DNA from: CAIMUX01 sp964473865
Lineage (GTDB): Bacteria > Eisenbacteria > RBG-16-71-46 > CAIMUX01
Direction of reading: 5' to 3'
Assembly: GCA_964473865.1 (NCBI GenBank)
Contig: CAYYQN010000018.1
Span: 1 to 64,000, forward strand
Length of the DNA stretch: 64,000 nucleotides
The number at the start of each line of letters is the position of its first letter. Position 1 is the stretch's first letter. A model generated the notes under the pieces. That model ran no database searches, had not been told where the DNA came from, and worked only from the letters and a program-made list of their open reading frames with translations. The translations under genes and the position numbers were made by a program. Positions 29,628-42,118 of the stretch are shown here, in pieces.

Positions 29628-32600
29628 CTACTGCGTCCGCACGACCTTCAGCGTACGGCTCTCCTCTCCGGCGACCAGGCGCGCGAAATAGAGCCCGGTG
29701 GCGGCGCCGCGGCCGCTGTCGTCCCGGCCGTTCCAGGTGACGGAGTGGGTCCCCGCCTCCAACACGTCCTCGCACAGCATTCGCACGCGGCGGCCGTTGA
29801 TGTCGAAGACGCCCAGAGCCACCTGCGCCCGCTCCGGAAGCGCCAGCTCGAAGACGGTGGCGCCGGGGCCGGGCATGGCTCCCCGGGTGCGGAAGACCAA
29901 CTGCCCGGGAGGCTCCGCGGCGGCCACCCCCGAGGTGTTGGCGTCGAGCACGTCGATCCGGTAGCCGCCGGCGGCTCCGTTCACGTTTGTCACCACCAGC
30001 CCGTACACGGCCCCGGCCGGGAAGTCGTACACCACCCGCTCGGCATGGCCCGCGCCGTGGGCGTCGCCCGAGGCGACGGCGTAGTACGACGGCTGGATCG
30101 CGTTGTCAGGCTCGAAGAGCGCAACCCCGAGGTCGATACCGGTGACAAGCGGCGTGACGACGATCTGCAGGTGAGCCGGCGCGACCTGCAGGTCGAGATC
30201 CCAGATCTGCACCACCTCGTCCAGCACGAAGCTCCCCTGTCCGGTCTCGAGCCCGGCCAGATCGTCAAAGACCATGGAGTGCCCCGCCGCATCATCGTAC
30301 GACATCGCGCGCTGTCCCGTGCCGCTGGTGCGGTCGAATCGCGGGTAGCGCGGAATGTTGGGGATGTGGCGGCCGTCGAGGGCCAGGAAGCGGATCCCCG
30401 GCCCGCTGGTGTCTTCGCCCACGTTGCAGTCGAGGTCGAATCCGGGGCAGGTCCAGATCAGGGGTTGCGACTCCGATCCCGATGCGGTGCGGACCCCGGT
30501 CACGCTCCAGAGGGGGCTGGCCGGAATGTCCGCCCAGACGACCTCGTCCGGCAGAACCACCGGGAGGTTGGGCGGGAGGGTGACGCGGGGGCCGACGCCG
30601 ACGGTGTATGGTCCGCCCGAGCTGTTGTTCATGATCATGATGCAGCCGTACCAGTCGTCGGCCGGCGCGGTGTAGAGGAACCACTCGCCATCGCTTCCGC
30701 CGCCGGTGCTCCCGGCCGCGGCATTGCTGCGCGGCACGTACCGGTCACCGCCGGCCGAACTGGTGACATAGAGGCCGGCGTCCAACGGCGCCCCGGCCGT
30801 CTCGTACTGGCGGAACATGTAGGTCTGGCCCGCGAGAAGATGGGCGTCCCAGACCTTGCAGACGTGTCCGGCCGCCCAGGCGCCGTCCTCGAACCCCGAC
30901 AGGAGGTCCGCTCCTTGTTCCCACTCGGTCGAATAGGAGTTGACCCCGGTTTGTCGCGCCGACCGCAGGTAGTCGGTGCTCAGGCTCGGGTTGTAGTCGG
31001 CCGCGATGAACTCCACGTTGGAGTAGGCGCCGGAGGTCTCGAGCAGAGTCTGGAAGGTTGACTCGGCGTAGAGCTGCAGGCGCACGTCGGTGCTGGCGCC
31101 GGGCCGGACAGCGGAGACCGCCCAGTAGTTGGTGTAGGGGGCATAGCTGTAGAGCTTGAGGTCAAGGAAGCTGGCCAAGGGCGTTGCCTCGGGCAGCGCC
31201 TGCAGGGTGGGCCCGATCTGGATGGTGAAGCCTCCGTCCACCTCGGTGTTGGCCCAGACGACCAGGCCGTAGATGTCGGTGGCCGGCACGGTGTAGGTGC
31301 GAGTCTCGCTCAGGCCCGCGGGCCAGTCGTCCTCCTCCCAGACGGCGGCGGCGCGGCCGGCATGGTAGGTGCTGCCGTTGGAGCGGAAGAGGGCCATGCC
31401 CAGGTCGAGCTGGGCGTCCATTTCCAGGGCGAAGGCGATCGTCTCTCCGGCGATGAGCGGAACGTCGTAGGTCCGAACCACGTTGTAGTCCTGCCAGGCG
31501 CCGGAGCGGACGACCCCGTCGGGGTAGAGGTTCTCGTTTCCTCCCTCGTAGGTCAGCACGTATTGACCCGTGCCCGAGGCCTTGGTGAGCTGGATGTGGT
31601 CTTCGCGAAGGTTGTTGTGGTTGTAGTCGCCCACCACAAAGTCGATCTCCTGCCCGGCGAGTGAGGAGCTGGCGCTCTCCCAGCGGTGGTTGTTGTCTGC
31701 GAACACCTCGAGCTGGTAGTTGGCTGTGCCGCGGGACCGCACCCCAATGGCGCTCCAACCCGTCCAGCGCTGGTCGGCAGAGAAGCCCCAGTCGGTGTTG
31801 GTGTGGATGAAGTATCCGTTGTGGTAGAGCTCGTAGAGATTGCGGCCGGTTCCATTGTCGTTCCAGACGGTGGCGTCGAGCAGGCCGTCGTCGTTGGCGT
31901 CCACCCAGGCCCAATGGCGCTGGGTGAAGGGACAGGGGGGACCGTCCCCCCCGGCCACCTCGTACTTCATGATGCAGTCGATGGTGGCGCAGCCTCCAAC
32001 CTCGCAGTTCCCATTGGGCACGTCGTCGTTCAGGTAGCAGCTCTGGCAGATCCAGCCGCAGAGGTTGCCATTGCACTCTCCGCTGTCTCCTTCCTCGTAC
32101 TCGTCGCAGGCGCCATAGCAGTGGCCCCACTCGTGCGAGTAGACCTCCCAGGTGGCGCCTTCGGGGACCTGGCAGGCGCCGCGCTCCACGCTGGCGTTGG
32201 CCCGGAAGGAGATCTCTGCCGGCTGGAAGACGGCGATGACGTTGTTCCATCCTCCGGCCCAGCTCTGCAGCCCGAGGGTCAGGTCGTCGCTGCGGTTGCC
32301 GTCTCCGTTGGCGTCCGGCACTCCGAGAGCCGCGCAGGCGTCGTTGACCCAGGTGCCCCAGTTGGCCCCGCCCTCGACGATCGAGTAGGGGACGGTCGGG
32401 GTGTAGTAGTAGATGCCGGGGTCGTTCTCGTGGTCGAAATGGATGTAGGCGTTGGTCGGCGCGTGGTCCAGATAGTACTGCCGGGCCAGGGTCGAGCGGG
32501 AGGCCATCAGGTCGATCTCGCCGGCGCTCCAGGCGCCGCCGGAGTGATTGACGAAGATGTGCCAGATGAGCGTGTTCCCGCGAACATAGTGCGCGGTGTC

Positions 32601-32900
32601 GACGGTGTTGAAGATCGCGGGACACCAGTCCCCTCCGGCGACCGGCGGTTGCTCCACCGAAATGCAGTCTCCGTAGACCGGAGGCGGGGCGGCCTCGTCC
32701 TGGAGGCGGACGGCCTCGATCTGCGCGGGCGTGACCTTCCGCTCCTGCGGTTCGGGAAGAGCGTACGCAGTCGTGCAGGCGATCGCGGCGAGCAGGATGG
32801 AGAAGGAGAAGGCGACGGCGCAGTTGGTGGCGGGGTTGGCGGCGAGGTTGGACTGGATGGCCCGGAGGGCCGGTCCGATGGAACAGGCCGGCCGGTTCAT
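29628..32900 (-). CDS. Secreted metallopeptidase-like protein (HEWGH...DEY) with FlgD-type C-terminal domain
   Basis: The 1090-aa protein has a signal peptide ending about residue 46. Residues 256-268 read HEWGHCYGACDEY, an HExxH zinc motif followed by a DEY, which resembles the CLCA and IgA-peptidase (M64) type zincins (HEWAH...DEY, HEFGH...DEY). Just after it lies a Cys-rich segment (GWICQSCYLNDDVPNGNCEVGGC) and PCPFTQRHWAWVDANDDGLLD with a calcium-like loop. The middle and C-terminal parts are repeated beta domains (TYMFRQY, YGLVVWANTEVDGG). The last 80 residues form a FlgD-like domain (VFDINGRRVRML, GLYFARLVAGEE). It is probably a cell-surface or released protease. Its ATG overlaps the stop of the upstream gene by four bases (ATGA), so the two are translationally coupled. 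Confidence 0.85.
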   Translation of the reverse strand: MNRPACSIGPALRAIQSNLAANPATNCAVAFSFSILLAAIACTTAYALPEPQERKVTPAQIEAVRLQDEAAPPPVYGDCISVEQPPVAGGDWCPAIFNTVDTAHYVRGNTLIWHIFVNHSGGAWSAGEIDLMASRSTLARQYYLDHAPTNAYIHFDHENDPGIYYYTPTVPYSIVEGGANWGTWVNDACAALGVPDANGDGNRSDDLTLGLQSWAGGWNNVIAVFQPAEISFRANASVERGACQVPEGATWEVYSHEWGHCYGACDEYEEGDSGECNGNLCGWICQSCYLNDDVPNGNCEVGGCATIDCIMKYEVAGGDGPPCPFTQRHWAWVDANDDGLLDATVWNDNGTGRNLYELYHNGYFIHTNTDWGFSADQRWTGWSAIGVRSRGTANYQLEVFADNNHRWESASSSLAGQEIDFVVGDYNHNNLREDHIQLTKASGTGQYVLTYEGGNENLYPDGVVRSGAWQDYNVVRTYDVPLIAGETIAFALEMDAQLDLGMALFRSNGSTYHAGRAAAVWEEDDWPAGLSETRTYTVPATDIYGLVVWANTEVDGGFTIQIGPTLQALPEATPLASFLDLKLYSYAPYTNYWAVSAVRPGASTDVRLQLYAESTFQTLLETSGAYSNVEFIAADYNPSLSTDYLRSARQTGVNSYSTEWEQGADLLSGFEDGAWAAGHVCKVWDAHLLAGQTYMFRQYETAGAPLDAGLYVTSSAGGDRYVPRSNAAAGSTGGGSDGEWFLYTAPADDWYGCIMIMNNSSGGPYTVGVGPRVTLPPNLPVVLPDEVVWADIPASPLWSVTGVRTASGSESQPLIWTCPGFDLDCNVGEDTSGPGIRFLALDGRHIPNIPRYPRFDRTSGTGQRAMSYDDAAGHSMVFDDLAGLETGQGSFVLDEVVQIWDLDLQVAPAHLQIVVTPLVTGIDLGVALFEPDNAIQPSYYAVASGDAHGAGHAERVVYDFPAGAVYGLVVTNVNGAAGGYRIDVLDANTSGVAAAEPPGQLVFRTRGAMPGPGATVFELALPERAQVALGVFDINGRRVRMLCEDVLEAGTHSVTWNGRDDSGRGAATGLYFARLVAGEESRTLKVVRTQ

Positions 32901-33478
32901 GGCTTCACCTGTTCATCGCGCGGTTGGGGCGAACCGGACCCGGGGAGGCCGGATGAGCTGCCGGCGTCGGGCGAGGCGGCGTCGGGCGAGGCGGCGGCGG
33001 CCGATGAGGCGCCCGGGCGCTGCGCCATGGGGGGAGGGGTCCTGGCCGCAAGTCGCTCGAGTTTGACCCGCTCCAGATCGTCCGCGGACGCGGCTGCCTC
33101 GGGCGGCTCGGCGAGGAGCACCAGGCGAGTGCCGGCCGCCTCCGCGGCGGCGATCGCCTGCCGGGCCAGCGCGAGCTTGGCCTCCTCGAGGCGGTTCAGC
33201 GGCTGGGGCGGCTGCCCCGACGCGCCGTCCGTGAAGGATCCGACGACAAGCCCCTCCGGAGACAGGAGAGGCTGCGGCCCGGAAGCGATGTGAGCCGTTT
33301 CGACGGGCGGCGGTCCGGTCGGCAGGCCGAGATCGTTCGGTTCCGGCTCCGGCTTCGCGATCCGCGCGGGGCCGGCTTGCGGGACCTCGACGTCGGTCGT
33401 GCCGGCGGGAACGGGTGAGGATGTCAGCGCGGCGATCAGGATCAGCGCCGCGATCCCCGGAAGCGCGTGCTTTGACAT
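32897..33478 (-). CDS. Small exported hypothetical protein
   Basis: The 193-aa protein has a clear signal peptide (MSKHALPGIAALILIAALTS, cut near PAG). The rest is rich in Pro, Ala and Ser, with a predicted helix in the middle (NRLEEAKLALARQAIAAAEAAGTR) and a low-complexity tail with the direct repeat PDAASPDA. I do not recognise it. It is the first gene of a two-gene operon, overlapping the metallopeptidase gene by four bases. A role as chaperone, inhibitor or secretion partner of that peptidase is possible but is inference from position only. AGGAGG lies eight bases before the ATG. Confidence 0.7.
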   Translation of the reverse strand: MSKHALPGIAALILIAALTSSPVPAGTTDVEVPQAGPARIAKPEPEPNDLGLPTGPPPVETAHIASGPQPLLSPEGLVVGSFTDGASGQPPQPLNRLEEAKLALARQAIAAAEAAGTRLVLLAEPPEAAASADDLERVKLERLAARTPPPMAQRPGASSAAAASPDAASPDAGSSSGLPGSGSPQPRDEQVKP

Positions 33479-33678
33479 GGTCTGGTTCCTCCTGGTTCGA
33501 GGGCGCGGCAGGCCCTCATGGGTTGCGGGTGGTCCCCTTCCTCGCACATGCGCAAGACCCACCTTGGTCTGAGAGGTGTTGAGAGGCGGTTTTTTCTGCA
33601 ACTGATGGTCGCAGGCGGCGGGTGGGGGCCAGCGGGACGATGACACGTCCGGTCGACTGCCGCCGCTCAGCCGCAGGG

Positions 33679-37232
<3,554 letters not shown>

Positions 37233-37236
<4 letters not shown>

Positions 37237-37826
37237 GGGCCGGCCCCGGCGGGTGGTCCGTCTCCGGCGAACTCGGAGCGAAGCCACATGGAGGCGACCC
37301 GCCAATCGTCCACGACCGTCTTGCGGGACACGCCGAGCGCCAGAGCGATTTCCTCGCCGGTCAGGCCGCCGAAGACACGCAGCTCGACCACTCGGGACAT
37401 CCGCGGGTGGAGGCCGGCCAGCTTGCTCAGGGCCCGGTCCAGGTCGACCGTGTCGATCTCCTGGTTCTGTGCCGGGAGATCGCTGGCCGTCACGGTCACC
37501 CGTCTCCATCCCCGCCCCCGCTTGATCGCGCCGCGCCGACGCGCGTAGTCGATCAGAACTTGCCGCATGGCCTGTGCCGCCACGCCGAAGAAGTGAGCCC
37601 GGTTCTCCCATCGCATCGAAGCCGGGTCGATCAGTCGAAGATAGGCTTCGTTGAGCAGGGCGGTGGGCTGGAGGGTGTGCCCGACACGCTCTCGGCGCAT
37701 CTCGCGCTCAGCCATGATCCGCAGTTCCTCGTAGGCGAGGGAGAAGATCCGGTCCGCGGCCGAACGGGGGAGCGGCTCGTCTCGGGCCGCTTCCCGGAGC
37801 AATGCGGTGATCTCCGGGTTTGGCAT
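37233..37826 (-). CDS. ECF-type RNA polymerase sigma factor (TIGR02999-like)
   Basis: The 197-aa protein shows region 2 (LAYEELRIMAEREMRRERVGHTLQPTALLNEAYLRL, with the HTLQPTALxNEAYLRL signature of the TIGR02999 group, then FFGVAAQAMRQVLIDYARRR) and region 4 with its helix-turn-helix (RVFGGLTGEEIALALGVSRKTV). No anti-sigma gene follows; instead a Ser/Thr kinase gene overlaps by four bases. This arrangement is known for kinase-associated ECF groups in Planctomycetes and related bacteria, where phosphorylation is proposed to replace an anti-sigma factor. The ATG at 37826 has GGAGGTG upstream. Confidence 0.9.
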
Positions 37827-38147
37827 GGACACCTCCGTGAGAGCCCGCGCAGATGGGACGCACAGGCTCAAGAGTCGGCGCGAGCGATGACCGATTACGA
37901 TAGCATGCAGGGGCGTGAAGGCGGGTCGGGAGCGCGACGGAACGCGAAGTGTGGTTCGGGTCCGAGTAGGCGTGGACGAGACCGGGGTGCTCGTCCTGGA
38001 GGAGGCGATCGGCGGCGTCGATTCGGCGACCGAACAGGCGATCCAGGCCGCTATCGCGGCTCTGATGCGCCCGCGCGCCACAAGGGCCCCGCCCCCGTCC
38101 GGCGGAGCCCTTTCGCCGCGGATCGCCCCCGCAACCCTCCGCGCCGG
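37827..38147. other. Intergenic region upstream of the sigma/kinase operon
   Basis: These 321 bases separate the ECF operon from the cytochrome gene; both are on the minus strand. I see no gene I can defend and no clear promoter. A TATCGTAATCGGT stretch on the minus strand near 37885-37900 is the most AT-rich part. Confidence 0.35.
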
Positions 38148-39023
38148 CTATTCTCGCTCGGATTGAGCCGGTGCGAGCGAGTGTTTGGCCAGCGCGGCAG
38201 GCGCGTGCACCAGGTGGCAGTTGTGACAGCTCTCCATGCCGATTCCCTGCAGTGCGTTTCGCACCGCAGCCGGATCGGGCGAGGCCGCTGCCATCGCCGC
38301 ACCCAGCCCGTCGACCAGGCCGAGGATCCCGGCATCGACGTAGTACTGGCGCTCCGATTGGTGGCAAGCGGCGCACGACTCCCGCAGCGTCACGTACCGG
38401 GTGGCCAGGGCGACAACGTGCTCGCGCGCCTTGTCGACCTGTCCCTGGGACAGATCCACCCCGACACCCGCCAGGTCGCCGTCCAGCATCTGCATGAACG
38501 TCACATAGGGGACCTCTTGCTTGGACACCGGATCCGTCAGCATGATGCCGGCGAAATCGCCCCAGTGGTACTTCTGCTGCACCCGAGCCATGTTCTTGAC
38601 GTGGCAGGTGTGACAGACCTGGCCCGCGCCCTGCGCCGCCGGCATGAACTTCGCCGGATCCCGGGATCGGAGGGCTTCTCCCAGCGCGGCAATCGGGGCC
38701 GCCGGCAGCTCGCTCCTCCACTCGGGCACCATCTGGGACAGTCTGGCGTACTTCTCTTGGAAGCTTGTGTATCCTTGCTCCGCGTTGGCGAAATCCCCGT
38801 CCAGGAAGTCCCCGATCGTGCCGGACATGAGCGTTCCCAGCTCGAACATGGCTAGCAGAAAGACCGGACGGTCGGCATTCGGCGGATAGAGGGCGTCGAG
38901 CGATGGCGGCAGCGCTGTCGCGGCCGGGCTCACGGCCGGAGCCGCCTCCTGGCGCTGCCCAGTCGCGCTGCCCACCACGATCAATGAGAGAACACCGAGG
39001 AAGATGATTGTCAGCTTGTACAT
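38148..39023 (-). CDS. Exported triheme cytochrome c-like protein
   Basis: The 291-aa protein starts with a signal peptide (LTIIFLGVLSLIVVGSATG). Three CxxCH heme-attachment motifs lie at 137-141 (CHTCH), 217-221 (CAACH) and 266-270 (CHNCH). Between them are helical stretches with extra His and Met residues that could be distal ligands. It should sit in the periplasm or outer-membrane face and carry electrons, but no oxidase, reductase or cytochrome maturation gene is close by. It resembles multiheme domains in conserved hypotheticals more than a named enzyme. GGAGGTGAG precedes the ATG. It is divergent from the beta-helix gene across a repeat-filled 513-bp region. Confidence 0.88.
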   Translation of the reverse strand: MYKLTIIFLGVLSLIVVGSATGQRQEAAPAVSPAATALPPSLDALYPPNADRPVFLLAMFELGTLMSGTIGDFLDGDFANAEQGYTSFQEKYARLSQMVPEWRSELPAAPIAALGEALRSRDPAKFMPAAQGAGQVCHTCHVKNMARVQQKYHWGDFAGIMLTDPVSKQEVPYVTFMQMLDGDLAGVGVDLSQGQVDKAREHVVALATRYVTLRESCAACHQSERQYYVDAGILGLVDGLGAAMAAASPDPAAVRNALQGIGMESCHNCHLVHAPAALAKHSLAPAQSERE

Positions 39024-39103
39024 GCTCTCACCTCCGCATTCAGGTGCCTGACGGCTTCGACTCGAACAAGACCACGCCCCAGCGGCGGTCCCGATGCACG
39101 ATT

Positions 39104-39204
39104 CGCATCGCCCGCACAGCTCACACAGCTCATACAGTTCGCACCGTTCGCATCGCCCGTACAGCTCACACAGTTCACACAGTTCGCGCGGGATCGCGCG
39201 GGAT
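39104..39204 (+). repeat. Array of nine 9-bp repeats in a 45-bp higher-order unit, plus a 10-bp doublet
   Basis: Nine consecutive 9-bp units of the pattern C-R-Y-A-C-A-G-Y-T run from 39104 to 39184. The order of variants (CGCATCGCC, CGCACAGCT, CACACAGCT, CATACAGTT, CGCACCGTT) restarts at 39149 with close matches to the first four, so the array is a duplicated block of 45 bp. It is followed by two perfect copies of CGCGCGGGAT (39185-39204). The array sits between the divergent cytochrome and beta-helix genes; the whole 39024-39536 stretch holds no gene. Confidence 0.8.
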
Positions 39205-39536
39205 CGATGGTAGGATCCGCGCCCGTCGCTGTCGAGGAGTTTTCTGTCCTCTGCGGCCTTCGGGCCAGATCTCGCGCACCGATGGTCAACAACAATGAGA
39301 CCAACCGTTCGGGCGCCGGTTCCGGCGCTCGTCCGTCCACTCGTGCGCCGGTTGGTGGCCCAGGAAGGTCCACGGAGAACGAGGGAGATCGCGAGCCTCC
39401 GCCATCCGGCGGACGCACCCCGGCGGAGGCATCCCGGGGGACGCCGGACGTCGGATTACCCGTCCGGGTCTCTGCCCTGGTATCATCTTCCTGCATCCCG
39501 CGGGATTCGAGTTCGGCCCGCAACCTCGGAGAGACC

Positions 39537-41306
39537 ATGCACCGCGCTCCATCCACACATGGGGGCACCCTTTTCCGGTTGATCTCATGGCTCGCGTCGA
39601 CCGGTTTCGCATTGACCGGGGCCGCCTGGGCGGGCGTCCGCACCGTCCCGTTCCCCTATCCGACGGTGCAGGCAGGCCTCAACGCCGCCCAGACCGGCGA
39701 CACCGTGGTGGTGGCTCCCGGCACCTATGTGGAGAACCTCCTCTGGCCGGACCGGGCCGGTATCTCCCTCCGCAGCGAGCAGGGCGCCTCGGTCACCTTC
39801 CTGGATGGCGGCCGGAACGAGACGGTTCTGGGCCTCTACCACGCCTCCATCGACACCACGACCCGGATCCAAGGCTTCACCATCACCGGAGGGAAGGTCG
39901 GCGGCAGCTGACCCTGGTGTTCGGGCGGAGGTCTCCGCCTGCTGGAAGGGGCCTCGCCCTGCATCGAGGATTGTGTCATCGCCGACAATGAGGCCTACAA
40001 CATGGGCGGCGGCGCGATGGCAACGGAGGATTGCCGCCCCGTGTTCCGCCGGGTGCGTTTCCTGAGGAATACCGCGCACACCGGTGGGGCCCTGGCCATC
40101 GGCGCGACTGCCCACGCCCGCGTGGAGGACTGCCGGGCGGAGGAAAACTCCGCGCTCGGCATCGGCGGGGCCTTCCAAGTTCATGACGGTGGCGAGCTCG
40201 TCCTGCGGCGGTGCGCGGTGCAAAGGAACACCGGCGGCGAAGGAGGAGCGCTGGGAGTCGGCGGAGGGCGGATCGAGGCCGAAACCTGCACGCTCCTGGC
40301 CAACCGTGGCGGTTTCGGCGGAGCCATCTCCGTGATCTCCGGAACCGGCGTCTTGCGCGGCTGCCTCGTCCGCGGCAACGAGGCGGACTACTGGGGCGGC
40401 GCCGTCAACAGCACGTCCGGCACGGTGCGGCTGGAGGCGACCTGGGCCGACTCCAACCGGGCGTGGCTCGGCGGCGGCGCGATCTACGCCTACGATTCGA
40501 CGGTCGAGGCGGAGAACAGCCTGATCACCGGCAACGACGCCGGTCCCGCGCTCGATGGGCCGGGAGGAGCCGTCTCCAGCCGCGTGTCCTCGGTGGTTCT
40601 GACCGGCTGCACCCTGGCCGCAAACCGGGGCCTCCCGGGCGCGGGCCTCTGGCTGGACTACGATTCGAATGCCTCACTGGAGCGCTGTCTCCTTGCTTCC
40701 GGCCGGGGAGGCGCCGCCATCGAGGGCGAACCGGGAGCGTTCGCGGACGCCGGCTGCTGCGATCTGTGGGAGAACGAAGGCGGAGACTGGACGGGGTTGG
40801 TGGCAGGCCAGGACGCGGCCGGCGGCAACCTCTGGGCCGACCCGCTGTTCTGCGAAGCGCAGGCCTCGGAGACGCCGTGGTCGATTGCGTCGGGTTCTCC
40901 CTGCGCGCCCCCGCACTCCGGAACCTGCGGTCTGATCGGGGCCGGCGCGGTGGCGTGCGTCCTCGCCTCGACACCCGGGGACGCCGCGCCCACGGAACCG
41001 GGTTCCGGCTCGCTCGTCCTGACGCTTGCGCCCAATCCGTCGGCCGGGGAGATCCGCATCGGCATTCGCCTCTCCGGGGCCGCCGGCCGGGACGTCGCGC
41101 TCACCGTTCACGACGCGGCGGGACGCCTCGTCCGCAGGTTCTCCTGCCGCCTCGGGAACTCGGGGACCGCAGCCGCGGAATGGGATGGCCGGGACGCCGC
41201 CGGCCACCGCGCACCCCGCGGCACCTACTGGATCCGGGCCACCGCGGATGCCGGCCCGGCGGAGGGTGGTGGGCCGAGGGTCGGCGCCCGCGTGGTGCGG
41301 AGGTAG
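39537..41306 (+). CDS. Secreted beta-helix protein with in-frame UGA (candidate selenoprotein) and FlgD-type tail
   Basis: Reading through one in-frame TGA at 39909 gives 589 aa. The start at 39537 has GGAGAG upstream and leads into a signal peptide (LASTGFALTGAAWA). Next comes a DUF1565/NosD-like entry (YPTVQAGLNAAQTGDTVVVAPGTYVENL) and right-handed parallel beta-helix coils (GGAxxxxxS...CxxxxN). The C-terminal 100 residues are FlgD-like (LAPNPSAGEIRIGIRL, VHDAAGRLVRRF, GTYWIRA). Frame and homology continue on both sides: ITGGKVGGS, TGA, PWCSGGGLRLLEGASPCIEDC. The stop is codon 125 and would read U-P-W-C. A hairpin with SECIS geometry follows it. If the UGA is not recoded, the product is a 124-aa truncated fragment and this is a pseudogene. 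The role is probably cell-surface binding or carbohydrate processing; a redox role is inference. Confidence 0.75.
39909..39939 (+). promoter_or_regulatory. In-frame UGA with candidate bacterial SECIS hairpin
   Basis: TGA (39909-39911) is followed by 11 bases and then the 17-base element GGGCGGAGGTCTCCGCC (39923-39939). It folds as a five-base-pair stem with one unpaired G and a six-base loop AGGUCU. From memory, the E. coli fdhF minimal SECIS is also 17 bases (GGUUGCAGGUCUGCACC), has the same AGGUCU loop and starts 11 bases after its UGA. One difference is that the bulged base here is G at position 3, not U at position 4. An irregular lower helix can form between 39912-39922 and 39945-39951. 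Confidence 0.6.
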
Positions 41307-41362
41307 ACCGACCGACCGGAAAGACGGTGAGCACGTCCTCTCCTTCCGGAGGGTCGAGAGTC

Positions 41363-41381
41363 GCCCGGGCCTGCGCCGGGC
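41363..41381. terminator. Possible hairpin terminator between convergent genes
   Basis: GCCCGG-GCCTGCG-CCGGGC lies 57 bases after the beta-helix gene stop and 62 bases before the end of the convergent OmpA gene. It has no T run, so it is only a weak terminator candidate. Confidence 0.3.
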
Positions 41382-41442
41382 GCCTTCGACCTCGCCGGGG
41401 CCGTCGCCGCCACGACGACCGGCGCGGCCACGGCTCCGGCGT

Positions 41443-42105
41443 CTACCACCGCTCCGGTCGCGGCAGCCTCGTCGAGATCGCCTCGTTGGTCGCGTCCGGC
41501 GCCGTCTTCTCCACCAGGACGATCTCGACCAGGCGGCGCGCGGCGCCGGTTCCGAGATTGGCTTCTTCGCGCTGCGGAGGCCTCTCGCCGAAGCTGACCG
41601 CCTGGAACCTCCCCAGTCGCCCGGGCACGCAATCCGCCAGGAGCCGAAGCACGGCCTCCGCGCGACGGCGGCCCAGCTCCAGGTTGTAGGCGGCGGGCCC
41701 GGTCGGGTCGGCGAACCCGTAGAGCTCGACGAGCATCTGCGGGTTGCGGCCGAGGTTCTCCGCCACCTGCTCCAGGACCGCGCCGGACTCGGCTTCGGGA
41801 TCAGCGCTGTTGAAGGGGAAGTAGACCCGGTACCGGTCTACCTCCCGGTAACCGACCCAGCCGAGGGCCATCTCCTGAACCGAGTCGACGCGCCGGACCG
41901 CGGCCGTGGCCCGGGAGTCCGCGCCCGAGGCGACCCCCTGTACCGCCTGGAGCTCCTTTCCCAGCGAGTCGTCCGCAGTTACCATCGACGTGCGCAGGCC
42001 CGCCACCTGGTCGCGCACATATCCGCGTGTGGCACAGCCGGTCGCCCCGGCTGCAAGCAGGGCCAACACCCCGATGGCCCCGATTCGAAGATGGACACTT
42101 CGCAT
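41443..42105 (-). CDS. OmpA-family outer-membrane lipoprotein
   Basis: The 220-aa protein has a lipobox (LLAAGATGC, lipid-modified Cys24). After a helical linker (residues 30-75) comes a C-terminal OmpA/MotB-like domain with VYFPFNSADPEAESGAVLEQVAENL, VELYGFADPTGPAAYNLELGRRRAEAVLRLL and GRFQAVSFGE. The Asp and Arg that bind peptidoglycan in this fold are in the FADPTG and LGRRRAEAV segments. It should tether the outer membrane to the cell wall. It follows the barrel gene on the same strand with a 13-base gap, so the two form an operon. AGGAGGTAGC precedes the ATG. Confidence 0.88.
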   Translation of the reverse strand: MRSVHLRIGAIGVLALLAAGATGCATRGYVRDQVAGLRTSMVTADDSLGKELQAVQGVASGADSRATAAVRRVDSVQEMALGWVGYREVDRYRVYFPFNSADPEAESGAVLEQVAENLGRNPQMLVELYGFADPTGPAAYNLELGRRRAEAVLRLLADCVPGRLGRFQAVSFGERPPQREEANLGTGAARRLVEIVLVEKTAPDATNEAISTRLPRPERW

Positions 42106-42118
42106 CCGCTACCTCCTT

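Noticed and set aside
37893..37906. CGATAGCATGCA shared in inverse orientation with about 54066-54079, both upstream of genes
   Set aside because: Twelve-base matches are expected many times by chance in 64 kb on two strands, and the orientations relative to the genes differ.
37915..38166. 83-codon frame in the gap between the sigma factor and cytochrome genes
   Set aside because: No ribosome site, no family match, and low-complexity ends; it cannot be separated from chance in this GC-rich DNA.
39104..39204. Possible CRISPR array
   Set aside because: Units are 9 bp, contiguous and degenerate, with no spacers and no cas genes nearby.
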